IMG/VR virus record: IMGVR_UViG_3300044982_000010
Coordinates: 1-64,000 of that record
Direction: 5' to 3' (one strand)
Origin: a virus
Length of the DNA stretch: 64,000 nt
Of the stretch, positions 8,082 through 16,608 are shown piece after piece. The notes under the pieces are model-generated. The model had not been told where the DNA came from and searched no databases. It was given only the letters and a program-made list of their open reading frames with translations. The translations under genes were made by a program, and so were the position numbers. Each line of letters begins with the position of its first letter. Within the stretch, counting starts at the first letter, position 1.

Positions 8082-8352
8082 GGCATGCGCCACCTGCGTC
8101 TACCGCGACGATAGCCCTATCAACGTGGCGGCGTTGGAGGCGCGCGTGCGCGATCCCTGTGGTGATTTCACCACATATCGTGTCTGCCATCACTCCGAGA
8201 ATGCGTGCTGCCGTGGCTTCTGGAACCGGCATAAGTGGAAGTTCCCGCTTGGGCAGATTGCTCAGCGCCTGAAGATGGTCGAGTACGTGGACGACCACGA
8301 GGTCACTCAGGTGAGTAAGGATGTGGCCAAGATGTTCAAGGACAAGACATGA
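8062..8352 (+). CDS. Cys/His-rich phage protein
   Basis: 96 residues with CATC at 9-12, a CHHSENACC cluster near 45-53 and a GQIAQRLKMVEYV tail. The cysteine layout suggests bound metal. Similar small proteins recur in phage early regions without known function. Palindrome copy 8305 is read as VTQVSK. The longer frame upstream (from 7951) overlaps other genes and is rejected. Stop overlaps the next ATG. Confidence 0.7.
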   Translation: MLRVQRKACATCVYRDDSPINVAALEARVRDPCGDFTTYRVCHHSENACCRGFWNRHKWKFPLGQIAQRLKMVEYVDDHEVTQVSKDVAKMFKDKT

Positions 8353-8513
8353 TCAGTTGGATCATAGCCGGGGTATGGATCGGGTTCGTGCTTGGCTATG
8401 TCGCCTACCACGTCGGCTACTGGCGCGGCTACAAGGGCGGGCTGGCGTATGGCATGGATAAGCTAGCGGACTACCACGAGTATACGATAAAGAACTTGCG
8501 GGGCTTGAAGTAA
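8349..8513 (+). CDS. Small single-pass membrane protein
   Basis: 54 residues; the first 20 (WIIAGVWIGFVLGYVAYHV) form a transmembrane helix, with a Tyr/Gly-rich cytoplasmic tail. ATGA overlap at the start and TAATG overlap at the end. Confidence 0.6.
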   Translation: MISWIIAGVWIGFVLGYVAYHVGYWRGYKGGLAYGMDKLADYHEYTIKNLRGLK

Positions 8514-8800
8514 TGCGCGATAGCCGGGTGCCGCCATCGAAGTGCTTAAACTGCGGTAAGCTCATGGATGCGGCGACAGATATCGAGAGCAACCATGTTC
8601 CGACGCCCGGCAGCATTGGCATATGCATGTATTACATGCACGTGATGGCGTACGCGGACGACCTGACGCTGCGAGAACCAAACGACGAAGAGATCAAGGA
8701 GCTAGCCGGTCACCCGGAATTGTTGAAGCATATGAAGATGCTGGGTAGCTTTCACCAATGGAGGAAGTTGCGAAATGCCGCGAAAAAGAAAGCACCATGA
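8513..8800 (+). CDS. CxxC-type small phage protein
   Basis: 95 residues; CLNC at 11-14 and a second Cys at 38 suggest a partial zinc ribbon. The middle (ESNHVPTPGSIGIC) matches a pattern seen in many phage zinc-ribbon-like proteins of unknown role. Overlaps the next gene by 26 bases. Confidence 0.65.
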   Translation: MRDSRVPPSKCLNCGKLMDAATDIESNHVPTPGSIGICMYYMHVMAYADDLTLREPNDEEIKELAGHPELLKHMKMLGSFHQWRKLRNAAKKKAP

Positions 8801-9071
8801 GACTTGCCCTTCGTGCGCGTTCATCCACGCGTACCGGCTCAAGTACGGCAAGCACCGGCACGACGAGAAGCCGTTCAACCATATGGTGCATAGCGCCATC
8901 AAGATCGCTGCTATCGTCCTCTCCAAGCTGGAGAACGAACAGAAGGCGAAGTTCATCGCCAACATGCTGGCGTATGCGGCGCATCTTGAAGGGAAGGACG
9001 TGGGCGGCGTCCTCATTAAAGATGGTGAGGTGATCACGCCGTCCGAGGCCAAGGAGCCGACCAAGCATTAG
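8775..9071 (+). CDS. Small protein with CxxC
   Basis: 98 residues with CPSC at residues 11-14 and a helical remainder. The basic N-terminus (PRKRKHH) suggests nucleic-acid contact. No family recognised. Confidence 0.6.
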   Translation: MPRKRKHHETCPSCAFIHAYRLKYGKHRHDEKPFNHMVHSAIKIAAIVLSKLENEQKAKFIANMLAYAAHLEGKDVGGVLIKDGEVITPSEAKEPTKH

Positions 9072-9072
9072 C

Positions 9073-9477
9073 ATGAGCAGCAACATCCCAGAGTATCATT
9101 CGTGGCAGATGATGAAGAACCGTTGCCTTAACCCCAATGCTGTAGACTATGCCTATTATGGCGGGCGCGGGGTTACGATTGATCCGCGTTGGCATTACTT
9201 CATGTTCTTCTTTGCCGACATGGGGCGACGACCAACACCTAAGCATACGCTTGAACGTAAGAACAATGCGCTTGGTTACTCAGCGAGTAACTGTTGTTGG
9301 GCGACACGAGAGACGCAAGCTCGTAACCGACCATACAATACACTCGATATGGCGCTCGCTAATCAGATACGGGCGCTCTACGCTACGGGGCAATATCGGC
9401 AGGTTGATCTTGCCCGCCAGTTTGGCTGCACGCAAGTGCTTATCTCTCAGGTCGTACGTCGCCTCATCTGGCGATAG
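9073..9477 (+). CDS. HNH-like endonuclease with C-terminal HTH
   Basis: 134 residues. YHSWQMMKNRCLNP, then YYGGRGVTI, then LERKNNALGYSASNCCWATR follow the pattern of phage HNH or AP2-linked endonucleases (Leu-Glu-Arg in place of the common Leu-Asp-Arg). The end (QVDLARQFGCTQVLISQVV) is a helix-turn-helix. This is the layout of free-standing homing endonucleases. The 3-base-spacer palindrome at 9278 lies inside, read as TAC-TCA-GCG-AGT-AAC. It sits just before the DNA polymerase gene. Confidence 0.7.
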   Translation: MSSNIPEYHSWQMMKNRCLNPNAVDYAYYGGRGVTIDPRWHYFMFFFADMGRRPTPKHTLERKNNALGYSASNCCWATRETQARNRPYNTLDMALANQIRALYATGQYRQVDLARQFGCTQVLISQVVRRLIWR

Positions 9478-9491
9478 AAAGGCGGTGGAAT

Positions 9492-11382
9492 ATGTTACGC
9501 ATATTCTTGGATTTTCGAAACGTTCTACGAGAACAAGACCTACACGCTCAAGTCTTTATCGCCGGTAGAGTACATCCTCCACCCGCGCTGGGAAACGCTG
9601 GGCTGCGGCGTGGCCATCGAGCATGAGCCTGCCTTCCTCCTGCCGAAGGACGACGTGGCTCCGTTCCTGCGCGGGATCAAGCAACCGTATGCGGCGATCA
9701 CGCACAACGCTTTGTTCGACGCCTGCATACTGGCGTTCCGCTACGGCATACATCCCGCCGCCCTGCTTTGCACGCTCAGCATGGCGCGGGCGACGATCTG
9801 GCACAGCACGCCCAACGGCAGGTTGAGCCTCAAGGAGTTGCTTAAGTTTCTAGAGCTACCGCAGAAGGCCGACTTCATCCAGCAAATGTCGGGCAAGCAT
9901 TACGCCGACCTAGAGAAAGACCCCGGCTTGCTGATGGGCTGGACCGGCTACACCCTCAATGACGTGGAGGGATGTAGAGAAATCTTTTTCCGCCTGCGCA
10001 AGGACTTTCCGGGGCAGGAAGCGCTGGTGATGGATCGGGTGATCCGCATGGCGACTCAGCCGGTGCTGCATGTGAACATGGTGGTGTTGGACGACTACCG
10101 CGACATCGTGCGGCAGCGCAAGCGGGACTTACTCTCGCGGATAAGTCTGACCGATCCGGGGCAGCTTAGGTCGGACGAGAAGTTCGCCCAGTTGCTACTT
10201 CAGTATGGTGTTGACCCGCCAATGAAGACCAGCCCAACCAATTCGAGCAAGAAGATTTACGCCTTCGCCAAGACTGACTACGCGTTCACTGATCTGCTGG
10301 AGTACGAGGACGTTGAGGTGCAGGCGCTGGTGGCGGCGCGCTTAGGCGTCAAGACGACCATCGAGGAAACACGATCTACCCGGTTGATCAACATTGGGCT
10401 ATGCACCAACAGCTTCCTCAAGGAACCTCTCCTGCCGGTCCCGCTCAAGTACGGCGGCGCGCACACGCATCGCTACTCGGGCGACTGGTTGCTCAACCTA
10501 CAGAACCTGTCGGCGCGCAAGAGCAAGGAGATACGCACGGCGATTGAAGCGCCGCCCGGCTACACCATCGTCGCTGTGGACGCGGCGCAGATTGAGGCGC
10601 GCATCGTGGCGTGGCTGGCAGGGGAAGAGGTTTTGCTGGAGATGTTCCGGCTGGGGCGGGACACCTACAAGGCGTTCGCCGCCATCATTTTCTCCACCCT
10701 GCTTACTCAGGTGAGTAAAGCTCAAAGATTTGTTGGCAAGACCTGCATCTTGGGGCTGGGCTTTGGCATGAGTGCCATCAAGCTGTGGCGCACCATCACC
10801 AACCTCGCGCGCGAGCAGGGGATCGAGATCGAGATCACACTGGAGAACTGCACCGAGTGGGTGGTGACCTATAGGTCTACGTATGTCGCCATCTGGCGCT
10901 GCTGGCAGGACATGGGCAACCTGATCCACGCCATCGTCAACGGCTATGGCGACGGCTGGGGTGTGGGGCCGTGCCATGTTGAAGGCACAACTATCATTTT
11001 GCCGAGCGGCCTGAAGCTATTCTACGACAATTTGCGCATGGAGGACGGCGAGTACTGGTATGACCAAGCGCAGTTCCGGCGCAAGCTTTACGGCGCGAAG
11101 ATGCTGGAGAACGTGGTGCAGGCGCTCGACCGGCAGCATGTGGTTGAAGCCGGGCTGCGCACCGAGGCCCGCGCACGGGAGCTAGGGATCGACGGCAGGG
11201 TGCTGCTCAACGTTCACGACGAAAACGTCCACTGCGTGCCTGACGAGCAGGCGTACGTGCTGGCTGAGATCGCGCTAGAGGAGATGCGGCGCAACGAGCC
11301 GTGGTGCGCCACCCTCCCTCTTGCCGCCGAGGTGAAGCTGGGTAGGAACTTTGGCGAGATGGAAGAATGGAAGCCCTCATAG
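9492..11382 (+). CDS. Family A DNA polymerase, apparent +1 frameshift
   Basis: Joined length about 629 residues. From ATG 9492 the frame reads MLRIFLDF; after a +1 shift at TTT-CGA (9513-9518) it continues ETFYENKTYTLKSLS into the long frame ending at 11382. LDFET is motif I of the DEDD 3'-5' exonuclease. Polymerase motif A DAAQIEAR is near residue 363, motif B RFVGKTCILGLGFG near 412 and motif C VHDEN near 574. The downstream frame alone could start only at GTG 9610, without motif I. GGTGG precedes 9492. Palindrome copy 10705 is read as LLTQVSK. The shift may be programmed, an inactivating indel or a sequence error. Confidence 0.85.
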
Positions 11383-11423
11383 GTTACAACTATAAGGCGA
11401 GTTAAATACAACCTCTACGGGTG

Positions 11424-11452
11424 TTGACAACAAGCGACACTTGTGTCATATT
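11424..11452 (+). promoter_or_regulatory. Sigma70-type promoter
   Basis: TTGACA at 11424-11429, 17 bases, CATATT at 11447-11452. The upstream bases resemble those at the 1032 promoter. It drives the wHTH gene and the replication genes that follow. Confidence 0.7.
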
Positions 11453-11485
11453 TGCGTCTTTGCGAGGTTTCAAAGGTCAATGCAA

Positions 11486-11800
11486 ATGGTGAACTTCATC
11501 ACAGAGGAACCGGACATCGAAGTTCCCGCCGACATGCAGACTTTGATGCAGGTCTTTGGGCTGGCTCCGATGGAGGCGCGGTTCATGCAGAGCATGCTGG
11601 TGCGGGGCTGGTCTGGCAAGGAGGAGCTACCCGAGGTGAGCTTCAGCATCCGGCAGCAAATTTACAAGCTTCGCAAGAAGCTGGAACCCCGACGAGTTTG
11701 GATCATCAATGATGCCTCTGGACGATACTCCATTCCCCCGAGCAGCAAGCGAGTGGTGCGGCAGATTATTGAAGCGGCTCTCGCCAACTCAGGAGAGTAA
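11486..11800 (+). CDS. OmpR-type winged-helix protein
   Basis: 104 residues. FGLAPMEARFMQSMLVRG, IRQQIYKLRKKL and a closing hairpin IINDASGRYSI match the DNA-binding domain of OmpR/PhoB-type regulators, without a receiver domain. Probably a transcription factor. AAAGG lies nine bases before ATG 11486; ATG 11480 is possible. The gene ends on the GAG-TAA of palindrome copy 11787, and that copy's AGGAG serves the next gene. Confidence 0.65.
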   Translation: MVNFITEEPDIEVPADMQTLMQVFGLAPMEARFMQSMLVRGWSGKEELPEVSFSIRQQIYKLRKKLEPRRVWIINDASGRYSIPPSSKRVVRQIIEAALANSGE

Positions 11801-11801
11801 G

Positions 11802-12263
11802 ATGGCTGATGCCCACAAGCAAATGCTGAGCGTGCTGGGTTTGGAAGACTCGATCCTGCGCGGCGGCGTGGGCGCTGCCCCTGACATGTGGAAAATGATC
11901 AACGCGTCAGAAGACGCCATGCGAGCGCAGCTAGCGCAATCGACAGAGCAGGCTGCGATGGTAGGCATGCAGGCGCAGAACTTTCCGCCCAACGTATCCC
12001 CGATTGGCCAGTTTCCAACCAACGGGAATGCAACTCAAGCATCGCTAGCGCCTCGCGCTCGCGAGATGTTCCTCAAGCGCATGGGCGGCATTCGTAACGA
12101 GTTGCGGATCGCTCCTGATGATTTCTTACAGTGTCATATTTATGGCGAGGTGGTGCATCTGTTCTATTGCTTTGGTGGTCGAGCGGGCGTTACTCAAGAG
12201 AGTATCGATCTGTTTCCCAGCGACACCCTGATCACGCAGTTCAGGATGGTTCTCTCCACATGA
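11802..12263 (+). CDS. Unknown 153-residue protein
   Basis: No domain recognised. Low-complexity Gln/Ala/Pro-rich middle, more ordered C-terminus. Start follows the AGGAG of palindrome copy 11787. Palindrome copy 12192 is read as VTQESI. The stop overlaps the next ATG. Confidence 0.7.
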   Translation: MADAHKQMLSVLGLEDSILRGGVGAAPDMWKMINASEDAMRAQLAQSTEQAAMVGMQAQNFPPNVSPIGQFPTNGNATQASLAPRAREMFLKRMGGIRNELRIAPDDFLQCHIYGEVVHLFYCFGGRAGVTQESIDLFPSDTLITQFRMVLST

Positions 12264-12457
12264 CTAAGATCGAGTTCGTTGAGTTTGAAGAGAAGCCTGA
12301 TCTCACCGGCTGGTATCTTGTCGAGTACGACAAGCTGGGAGGGGGGCCTACCGACAGCGTGGGGCCGTATGAAACTAAGACCGCAGCGCTGCGGATGTGG
12401 CGAGATCGTAAACCAGAGCCAAAGGAACTGAGCGATGCTGGACACGATGACAACTAA
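12260..12457 (+). CDS. Small protein, unknown
   Basis: 65 residues with a compact beta-like segment (GWYLVEYDKLGGG). Starts at an ATGA overlap and overlaps the start of the nuclease gene by 23 bases. Confidence 0.55.
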   Translation: MTKIEFVEFEEKPDLTGWYLVEYDKLGGGPTDSVGPYETKTAALRMWRDRKPEPKELSDAGHDDN

Positions 12458-13178
12458 GGTCAGGTCGTTCTCTTGGAGCTACTCCAAACTCAAGAACTTT
12501 GAAACCTGCCCCCGGCGCTACAAAGCGGTGGACGTGGACAAGACGGCTGAGCAGGGGCGCAGCGAAGCGCTGGACCGGGGCGACGAGTTGCACGAAGCGA
12601 TGAAGAACCGGGTGGCAGGGTCTACGCCCCTACCTGCCCACTTCGTCTATATGGAGCGCTGGGCCGAAAAACTGACAAGGGTTTTACATCCGTTCCAGAT
12701 CATCCAGTGCGAGTTGAAGCTCTCTTGCGACCGGCAGGGTAATCCAACTGGCTACTTCGACAAGACCACGTGGCTGCGCACCAAGATCGATTATCTTCGG
12801 TTCATGCCGGTAGAGGGGGACGGAAAGCCGGGCGAGAACCAAGACTTTGCTCATGTGGTGGACTACAAGACCGGGCGACCACCCAAGTACTGGGATGGCA
12901 CGCAGTTGTTGATCAACGCCCATCTGATCTTTGGACATTACAAGAGCATCGCTAAGATGCGGGTGGATTATCTGTGGACCGAGTACAACGACACCAACCA
13001 CGAGACGTTCTCCAGAGACGACACTCCTAAGATGTTCGACGCCTTACTCCCGCGAGTGAGCGCGCTGGAGGAAGCGCATGCGACCGGGAACTTCCCGCCT
13101 AAGCCTTGTGGGTTGTGCGAGGAGTACTGCCCAGTGACGACGTGTGAACACTACGGCAAGAGGATGGGGCGAGGATAA
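12435..13178 (+). CDS. Cas4/RecB-like PD-(D/E)xK nuclease
   Basis: 247 residues. SWSYSKLKNFETCPRRY at the N-terminus, H53, E93, D119 and DYKTG at 143-147 form the RecB/Cas4 exonuclease signature. C25 with C225, C228, C232 and C237 matches the one-plus-three cysteine layout that holds a 4Fe-4S cluster in Cas4 and AddB. Expected to act as a 5'-3' exonuclease in replication or recombination. AAAGGA lies upstream of ATG 12435. Its TAA overlaps the next ATG. Confidence 0.85.
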   Translation: MLDTMTTKVRSFSWSYSKLKNFETCPRRYKAVDVDKTAEQGRSEALDRGDELHEAMKNRVAGSTPLPAHFVYMERWAEKLTRVLHPFQIIQCELKLSCDRQGNPTGYFDKTTWLRTKIDYLRFMPVEGDGKPGENQDFAHVVDYKTGRPPKYWDGTQLLINAHLIFGHYKSIAKMRVDYLWTEYNDTNHETFSRDDTPKMFDALLPRVSALEEAHATGNFPPKPCGLCEEYCPVTTCEHYGKRMGRG

Positions 13179-13327
13179 TGCCATCAAAAGCTGAATACCA
13201 AGCAAAGGCAAAAATTGTAATTGACGAGCTATTCCCCAAACTCAGCGCGGAGGCGAGGGCGGCTCTTACGTTTTTAGTCGTAGATTTTCTGATGAGTCTC
13301 GACGCCGCCGCGATGGGGGATCAATGA
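13178..13327 (+). CDS. Small protein, unknown
   Basis: 49 residues, helical, with a hydrophobic stretch (AALTFLVVDFLM) too short for a confident membrane segment. Coupled by overlaps at both ends (TAATG and ATGA). Confidence 0.55.
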   Translation: MPSKAEYQAKAKIVIDELFPKLSAEARAALTFLVVDFLMSLDAAAMGDQ

Positions 13328-13530
13328 CCAAAGAGGGTGAACTGGAGGTGAACGACATCATCGAGGTGCGGCGCATGCGGTATCTCAAGGACGACCAATG
13401 GATACCGGCGCGGGTTACCTACGTTGATGACCGCAAGATCGAGGTGCAGGCGCTCAGGGGTACGTTCGACGGCACCCATGACCTTGAGGCGCTGCCGAGG
13501 AACCAACAGCCGGGAAGGTTTTGGCGATGA
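13324..13530 (+). CDS. Small beta-rich protein, unknown
   Basis: 68 residues; the pattern VNDIIEVRRM, WIPARVTYVDDRKIEVQAL suggests an SH3-like barrel. Function unknown. Overlaps at both ends. Confidence 0.55.
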   Translation: MTKEGELEVNDIIEVRRMRYLKDDQWIPARVTYVDDRKIEVQALRGTFDGTHDLEALPRNQQPGRFWR

Positions 13531-13766
13531 TTAAGGCGACTGTGGTTACTCAAGAGGGTAAGTTGAGCCTGCTGGTGATAGGGCTGAGCTTCGGCAATTT
13601 GAACAAGTTCCTTAAGCAGCCGGGCGACACATACATCAAGATCAACGGCAAGGAGATCAACGTCGATTTCGATGTGCTGCTGTTCTCTGGTCGAACCGAG
13701 GCCGAGATGGAAACGATGATGAAGCAGTTTATCGGCCCCAACACCAAAGTGAAGGATACGCGATGA
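13527..13766 (+). CDS. Small protein, unknown
   Basis: 79 residues from ATG 13527, which overlaps the previous stop. A palindrome copy at 13548 is read as VTQEGK only seven codons in. No domain recognised. Confidence 0.6.
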   Translation: MIKATVVTQEGKLSLLVIGLSFGNLNKFLKQPGDTYIKINGKEINVDFDVLLFSGRTEAEMETMMKQFIGPNTKVKDTR

Positions 13767-14041
13767 GTGGCGAACCGATAATGCTGGTGTGTACCAGATT
13801 GTCAGACATGACGGTGATGCACCCGAAGCAGATACAGGAGCTATGCTCCAAGTGTCAGCACGTGGTCGGCATCTACCCGACCGGGCAAGAGATGATGAAA
13901 AGATATCCAAAGATGAAGCTGGTGTGCGTGGGCTGCGCCGACTTAGGCGCGTTTGGTCCTGACGACGAGATTATTCCTGCCGGAACCATCGACGAGATTA
14001 TTCAAGAGAAGCGCGATAGCGTGCCATCGGGGAAAGCATGA
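13763..14041 (+). CDS. Two-CxxC zinc-ribbon-like protein
   Basis: 92 residues with CSKC near 28-31 and CVGC near 55-58, the spacing of a zinc ribbon. Probably binds nucleic acid or protein in replication. Coupled to its neighbours by ATGA overlaps. Confidence 0.6.
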   Translation: MSGEPIMLVCTRLSDMTVMHPKQIQELCSKCQHVVGIYPTGQEMMKRYPKMKLVCVGCADLGAFGPDDEIIPAGTIDEIIQEKRDSVPSGKA

Positions 14042-14412
14042 CGACGCCAGAAGGCCGCACTAAGAAAAGCATCGACCGCGTGCTGGCGGCATTCGACTTC
14101 GTGTATGCGTTCAAGCCGGTGCAGATGGGGCTGGGCGCTGCCGGGTTGGACTACCATTGCGTGGCCGGGGTGGCGTTCCTGATTGACGGCGAGGTTTGTA
14201 ACCTGCCGATTGCGTTCTTCATTGAGGCGAAGAAACCCGGTGGCGAACCGACCGGCAGGCAGGATACATTCCGCAAAGAGCGCAAGGAGAAGCAACACGC
14301 CAAGACGTTCGTGATCGATGACGACAACGCTAGCCTACAAGCGTTAGTCGAGTGGCTGGAACAGCTTGAGGCTCAGAATGAACGTACACGCGCCCTTGCC
14401 GACGACGTATAA
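14038..14412 (+). CDS. VRR-NUC-type nuclease
   Basis: 124 residues. GLGAAGLDYH followed by FFIEAKKPGGEPTGRQ gives the D and E-x-K pair of VRR-NUC endonucleases, which act on branched or structured DNA. The last residues are helical. The SNF2 helicase gene starts inside its 3' end, so the two are probably used together. Confidence 0.75.
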   Translation: MTTPEGRTKKSIDRVLAAFDFVYAFKPVQMGLGAAGLDYHCVAGVAFLIDGEVCNLPIAFFIEAKKPGGEPTGRQDTFRKERKEKQHAKTFVIDDDNASLQALVEWLEQLEAQNERTRALADDV

Positions 14413-15775
14413 GTTCCCACCTTCTGCGTTCCTCGTGCAGAAGCTGACGGCGGCTTTGTTCATCGAGAACGAGCGCGCCTATTGCTTGAACGAGCTAGGG
14501 ACCGGCAAGACAAGAAGCATCCTGTTCGCGTTCGACGCGCTCAAGAAGGCTGGCGTCGTTCAGCGGCTGTTGGTGATCTGCCCATTGACGGCGATGAAGC
14601 GCACATGGTGGCGCGAGGTCAAGCGCGAGTTCCCGTGGCTGACGGTGACCATACTCTATGGGTCTAAGCAACAGCGTGAGCAGAAGCTCATGCACAAGGC
14701 GGATGTCTACGTCATTAACCACGACGGGCTGAAGGTGTTGGAGAGCCAACTATCATCACGGCACGACATCAATGCAATATGCGCGGACGAGATCGCGGTG
14801 TACCGCAATGGCCGGGCCGAGCGCACTAAGATTTTTCGCGACTTCGTGCGTGGCAAGTTGTACGTGTGGGGGTTGACGGGTAGCCCGATCCCTCGCGCCG
14901 TTACCGACGTGTGGGGGCCATGCTCGTGCATCACCCCGCATACGGTGCCGAAGTGGTTCACCATCTTCCGTGATCAACTGATGATCAAGGCCACCCAGTT
15001 CAGGTGGGAGCCTAAGCCTCATGCCGAAGAGCGCGCGGTTGCCTGCATGCAGCCCTCTGTGCGCTTTCGCTTGGACGAGGTGACCGAGTTACCCCCGAGA
15101 GTGATCAACTACTATGATGCACCGCTATCTCCCAAGCAGGAATATGTCTATGAAAGCATGCGCAAGGGCGCGTTGGCGCTCGTTGGCAGCGACAAGATCG
15201 ACGCACTCAACGCCGGGGCTATACTTAGTAAACTCTTACAAATTGCCATCGGATATGTTTACACCCGCGATGGTAAGACTGTGGCGCTACCAAATACGCC
15301 ACGGCTTCAGCTTATCCTCGATTTGATCGATAGCACGGCGCACAAGGTTCTCCTGTTCGCGCCCTACAAGAGCGTGGTGAAAGCGTTGAGCCAGATGCTG
15401 GCGGACAACCAGATCGACCATGCCGTCATTACCGGCGATACTCTCCTGAGTAAGCGCAACGAGATTTTCAACGCGTTCCAAGAAACGCGCGACCTTAAAG
15501 TGATTTGCGCCCATCCGGCGTGCATGGCGCATAGTCTCACGCTCACCCGCGCCACGACGACGATCTGGGCCGGGCCGGTTACGTCGTTGGAGATTTTCAC
15601 CCAAGCCAACGCCCGCACCTACCGGGTGGGGCAACAGCACAAAACTCTGATTGCGATGGTGGGCGGCACACCGGCAGAGAGAAAGATTTACAAACTCCTA
15701 GGTCGCAACGAGGCGCTGCAAAATCGCTTCTTGGAGATCATGGAAGACATTACAGAGGATTACGCTCTTGAGTAA
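14378..15775 (+). CDS. SNF2-like DNA helicase
   Basis: 465 residues. Walker A ELGTGKT at about 39-45, a DE-x-x Walker B at 137-140, motif III GLTGSPI, and motif VI QANARTYRVGQ near the C-terminus define an SNF2/superfamily 2 ATPase. Such phage proteins remodel or unwind DNA during replication or repair. GAGG precedes ATG 14378. Palindrome copies at 15091 (ELPPRV) and 15440 (DTLLSK) are inside. The stop lies in the copy at 15775. Confidence 0.85.
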   Translation: MNVHAPLPTTYKFPPSAFLVQKLTAALFIENERAYCLNELGTGKTRSILFAFDALKKAGVVQRLLVICPLTAMKRTWWREVKREFPWLTVTILYGSKQQREQKLMHKADVYVINHDGLKVLESQLSSRHDINAICADEIAVYRNGRAERTKIFRDFVRGKLYVWGLTGSPIPRAVTDVWGPCSCITPHTVPKWFTIFRDQLMIKATQFRWEPKPHAEERAVACMQPSVRFRLDEVTELPPRVINYYDAPLSPKQEYVYESMRKGALALVGSDKIDALNAGAILSKLLQIAIGYVYTRDGKTVALPNTPRLQLILDLIDSTAHKVLLFAPYKSVVKALSQMLADNQIDHAVITGDTLLSKRNEIFNAFQETRDLKVICAHPACMAHSLTLTRATTTIWAGPVTSLEIFTQANARTYRVGQQHKTLIAMVGGTPAERKIYKLLGRNEALQNRFLEIMEDITEDYALE

Positions 15776-15780
15776 CTCAC

Positions 15781-15987
15781 ATGAGTAAGTTCGATTGGGA
15801 GGAAATCGAAGTGACTTACCTCCATCATACCGATAGTGCGGTCTTGGTCAACATTACCGGCAACCTGCAAGGTGGCGTGTGGCTCCCTAGGTCGCAAGTC
15901 AAGTGGGAGGTCGAGGAGTATCCCAGAGGCACGACGATTACGATTATGGCCCCGGAGTGGCTATTGGAGAAGGAAGGTTTGATTTAA
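15781..15987 (+). CDS. Small protein, unknown
   Basis: 68 residues, beta-rich, unrecognised. The start codon lies inside palindrome copy 15775: ACTC-ACATGAGTAAG gives ATG-AGT-AAG. A hairpin with T-run follows the stop. Confidence 0.65.
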   Translation: MSKFDWEEIEVTYLHHTDSAVLVNITGNLQGGVWLPRSQVKWEVEEYPRGTTITIMAPEWLLEKEGLI

Positions 15988-15994
15988 CATAGTT

Positions 15995-16014
15995 AAAAGT
16001 GGGATCACTTTTTT
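15995..16014 (+). terminator. Short hairpin with T-run
   Basis: AAAAGTG at 15995-16001 pairs with CACTTTT at 16006-16012, followed by more T. It follows the replication block and may reduce read-through to the next genes. Confidence 0.55.
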
Positions 16015-16077
16015 ACCTTGAAAAATTTTTCAGGGTTTTGGAAGCCTAATAGGCGAAAAAAGAAGGAGCAGTGAACA

Positions 16078-16572
16078 ATGACGTTTGATTTGGGAACCCG
16101 CATCAAGCAGGTGCGGGCGGCGGAAGCCAAGATGAAGGCCGAGGAAGCCGAGCTTGAGGCGAAGCAGAAGCCGCTCAAGGATTGGGCTGCGACGGCGCGA
16201 GCGGAAATCCTTGAGTTCCTCAACGCCACCAACCAGAAGAGCGCCAACACCGAGTGGGGAACGACCTATTGGAAACCAAAGGTCACCTACCGGGTGGTGG
16301 ACAAAGACGAGTTCCGGCGTCATGTCATTGGCGTGGAGGCATGGGAGCTTGTGACGTGGGGTGCTGCGGGCAACGCCGCCGAGGCGTTCACTGAGGAGCA
16401 TGGCACGCCGCCACCGGGATGCGAGCGCAACAGCGTGCGCATTCTCTACATCAACCCTCCGGTCAAGCCGCGCACGCGGGTGACCAAGGCCAGTGAAAGC
16501 AACGGGAGCGCACCGACAACGGAGGAAGAGACGGACGAGATGGCTGGCGAGCCTGCTAACGCACCCGAGTAA
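16078..16572 (+). CDS. Coiled-coil protein, possibly Gam or Gp157-like
   Basis: 164 residues. The first 45 are a charged coiled coil (AAEAKMKAEEAELEAKQK); then comes a compact beta region (TTYWKPKVTYRVVDKDEF) and an acidic disordered tail. The order resembles phage host-nuclease-inhibitor-type proteins, but I cannot name the family with certainty. Good AAGGAG upstream. Confidence 0.6.
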   Translation: MTFDLGTRIKQVRAAEAKMKAEEAELEAKQKPLKDWAATARAEILEFLNATNQKSANTEWGTTYWKPKVTYRVVDKDEFRRHVIGVEAWELVTWGAAGNAAEAFTEEHGTPPPGCERNSVRILYINPPVKPRTRVTKASESNGSAPTTEEETDEMAGEPANAPE

Positions 16573-16608
16573 CCCACCTGAGTAAGTGGCAACCAAAAGA
16601 GGATAGAC

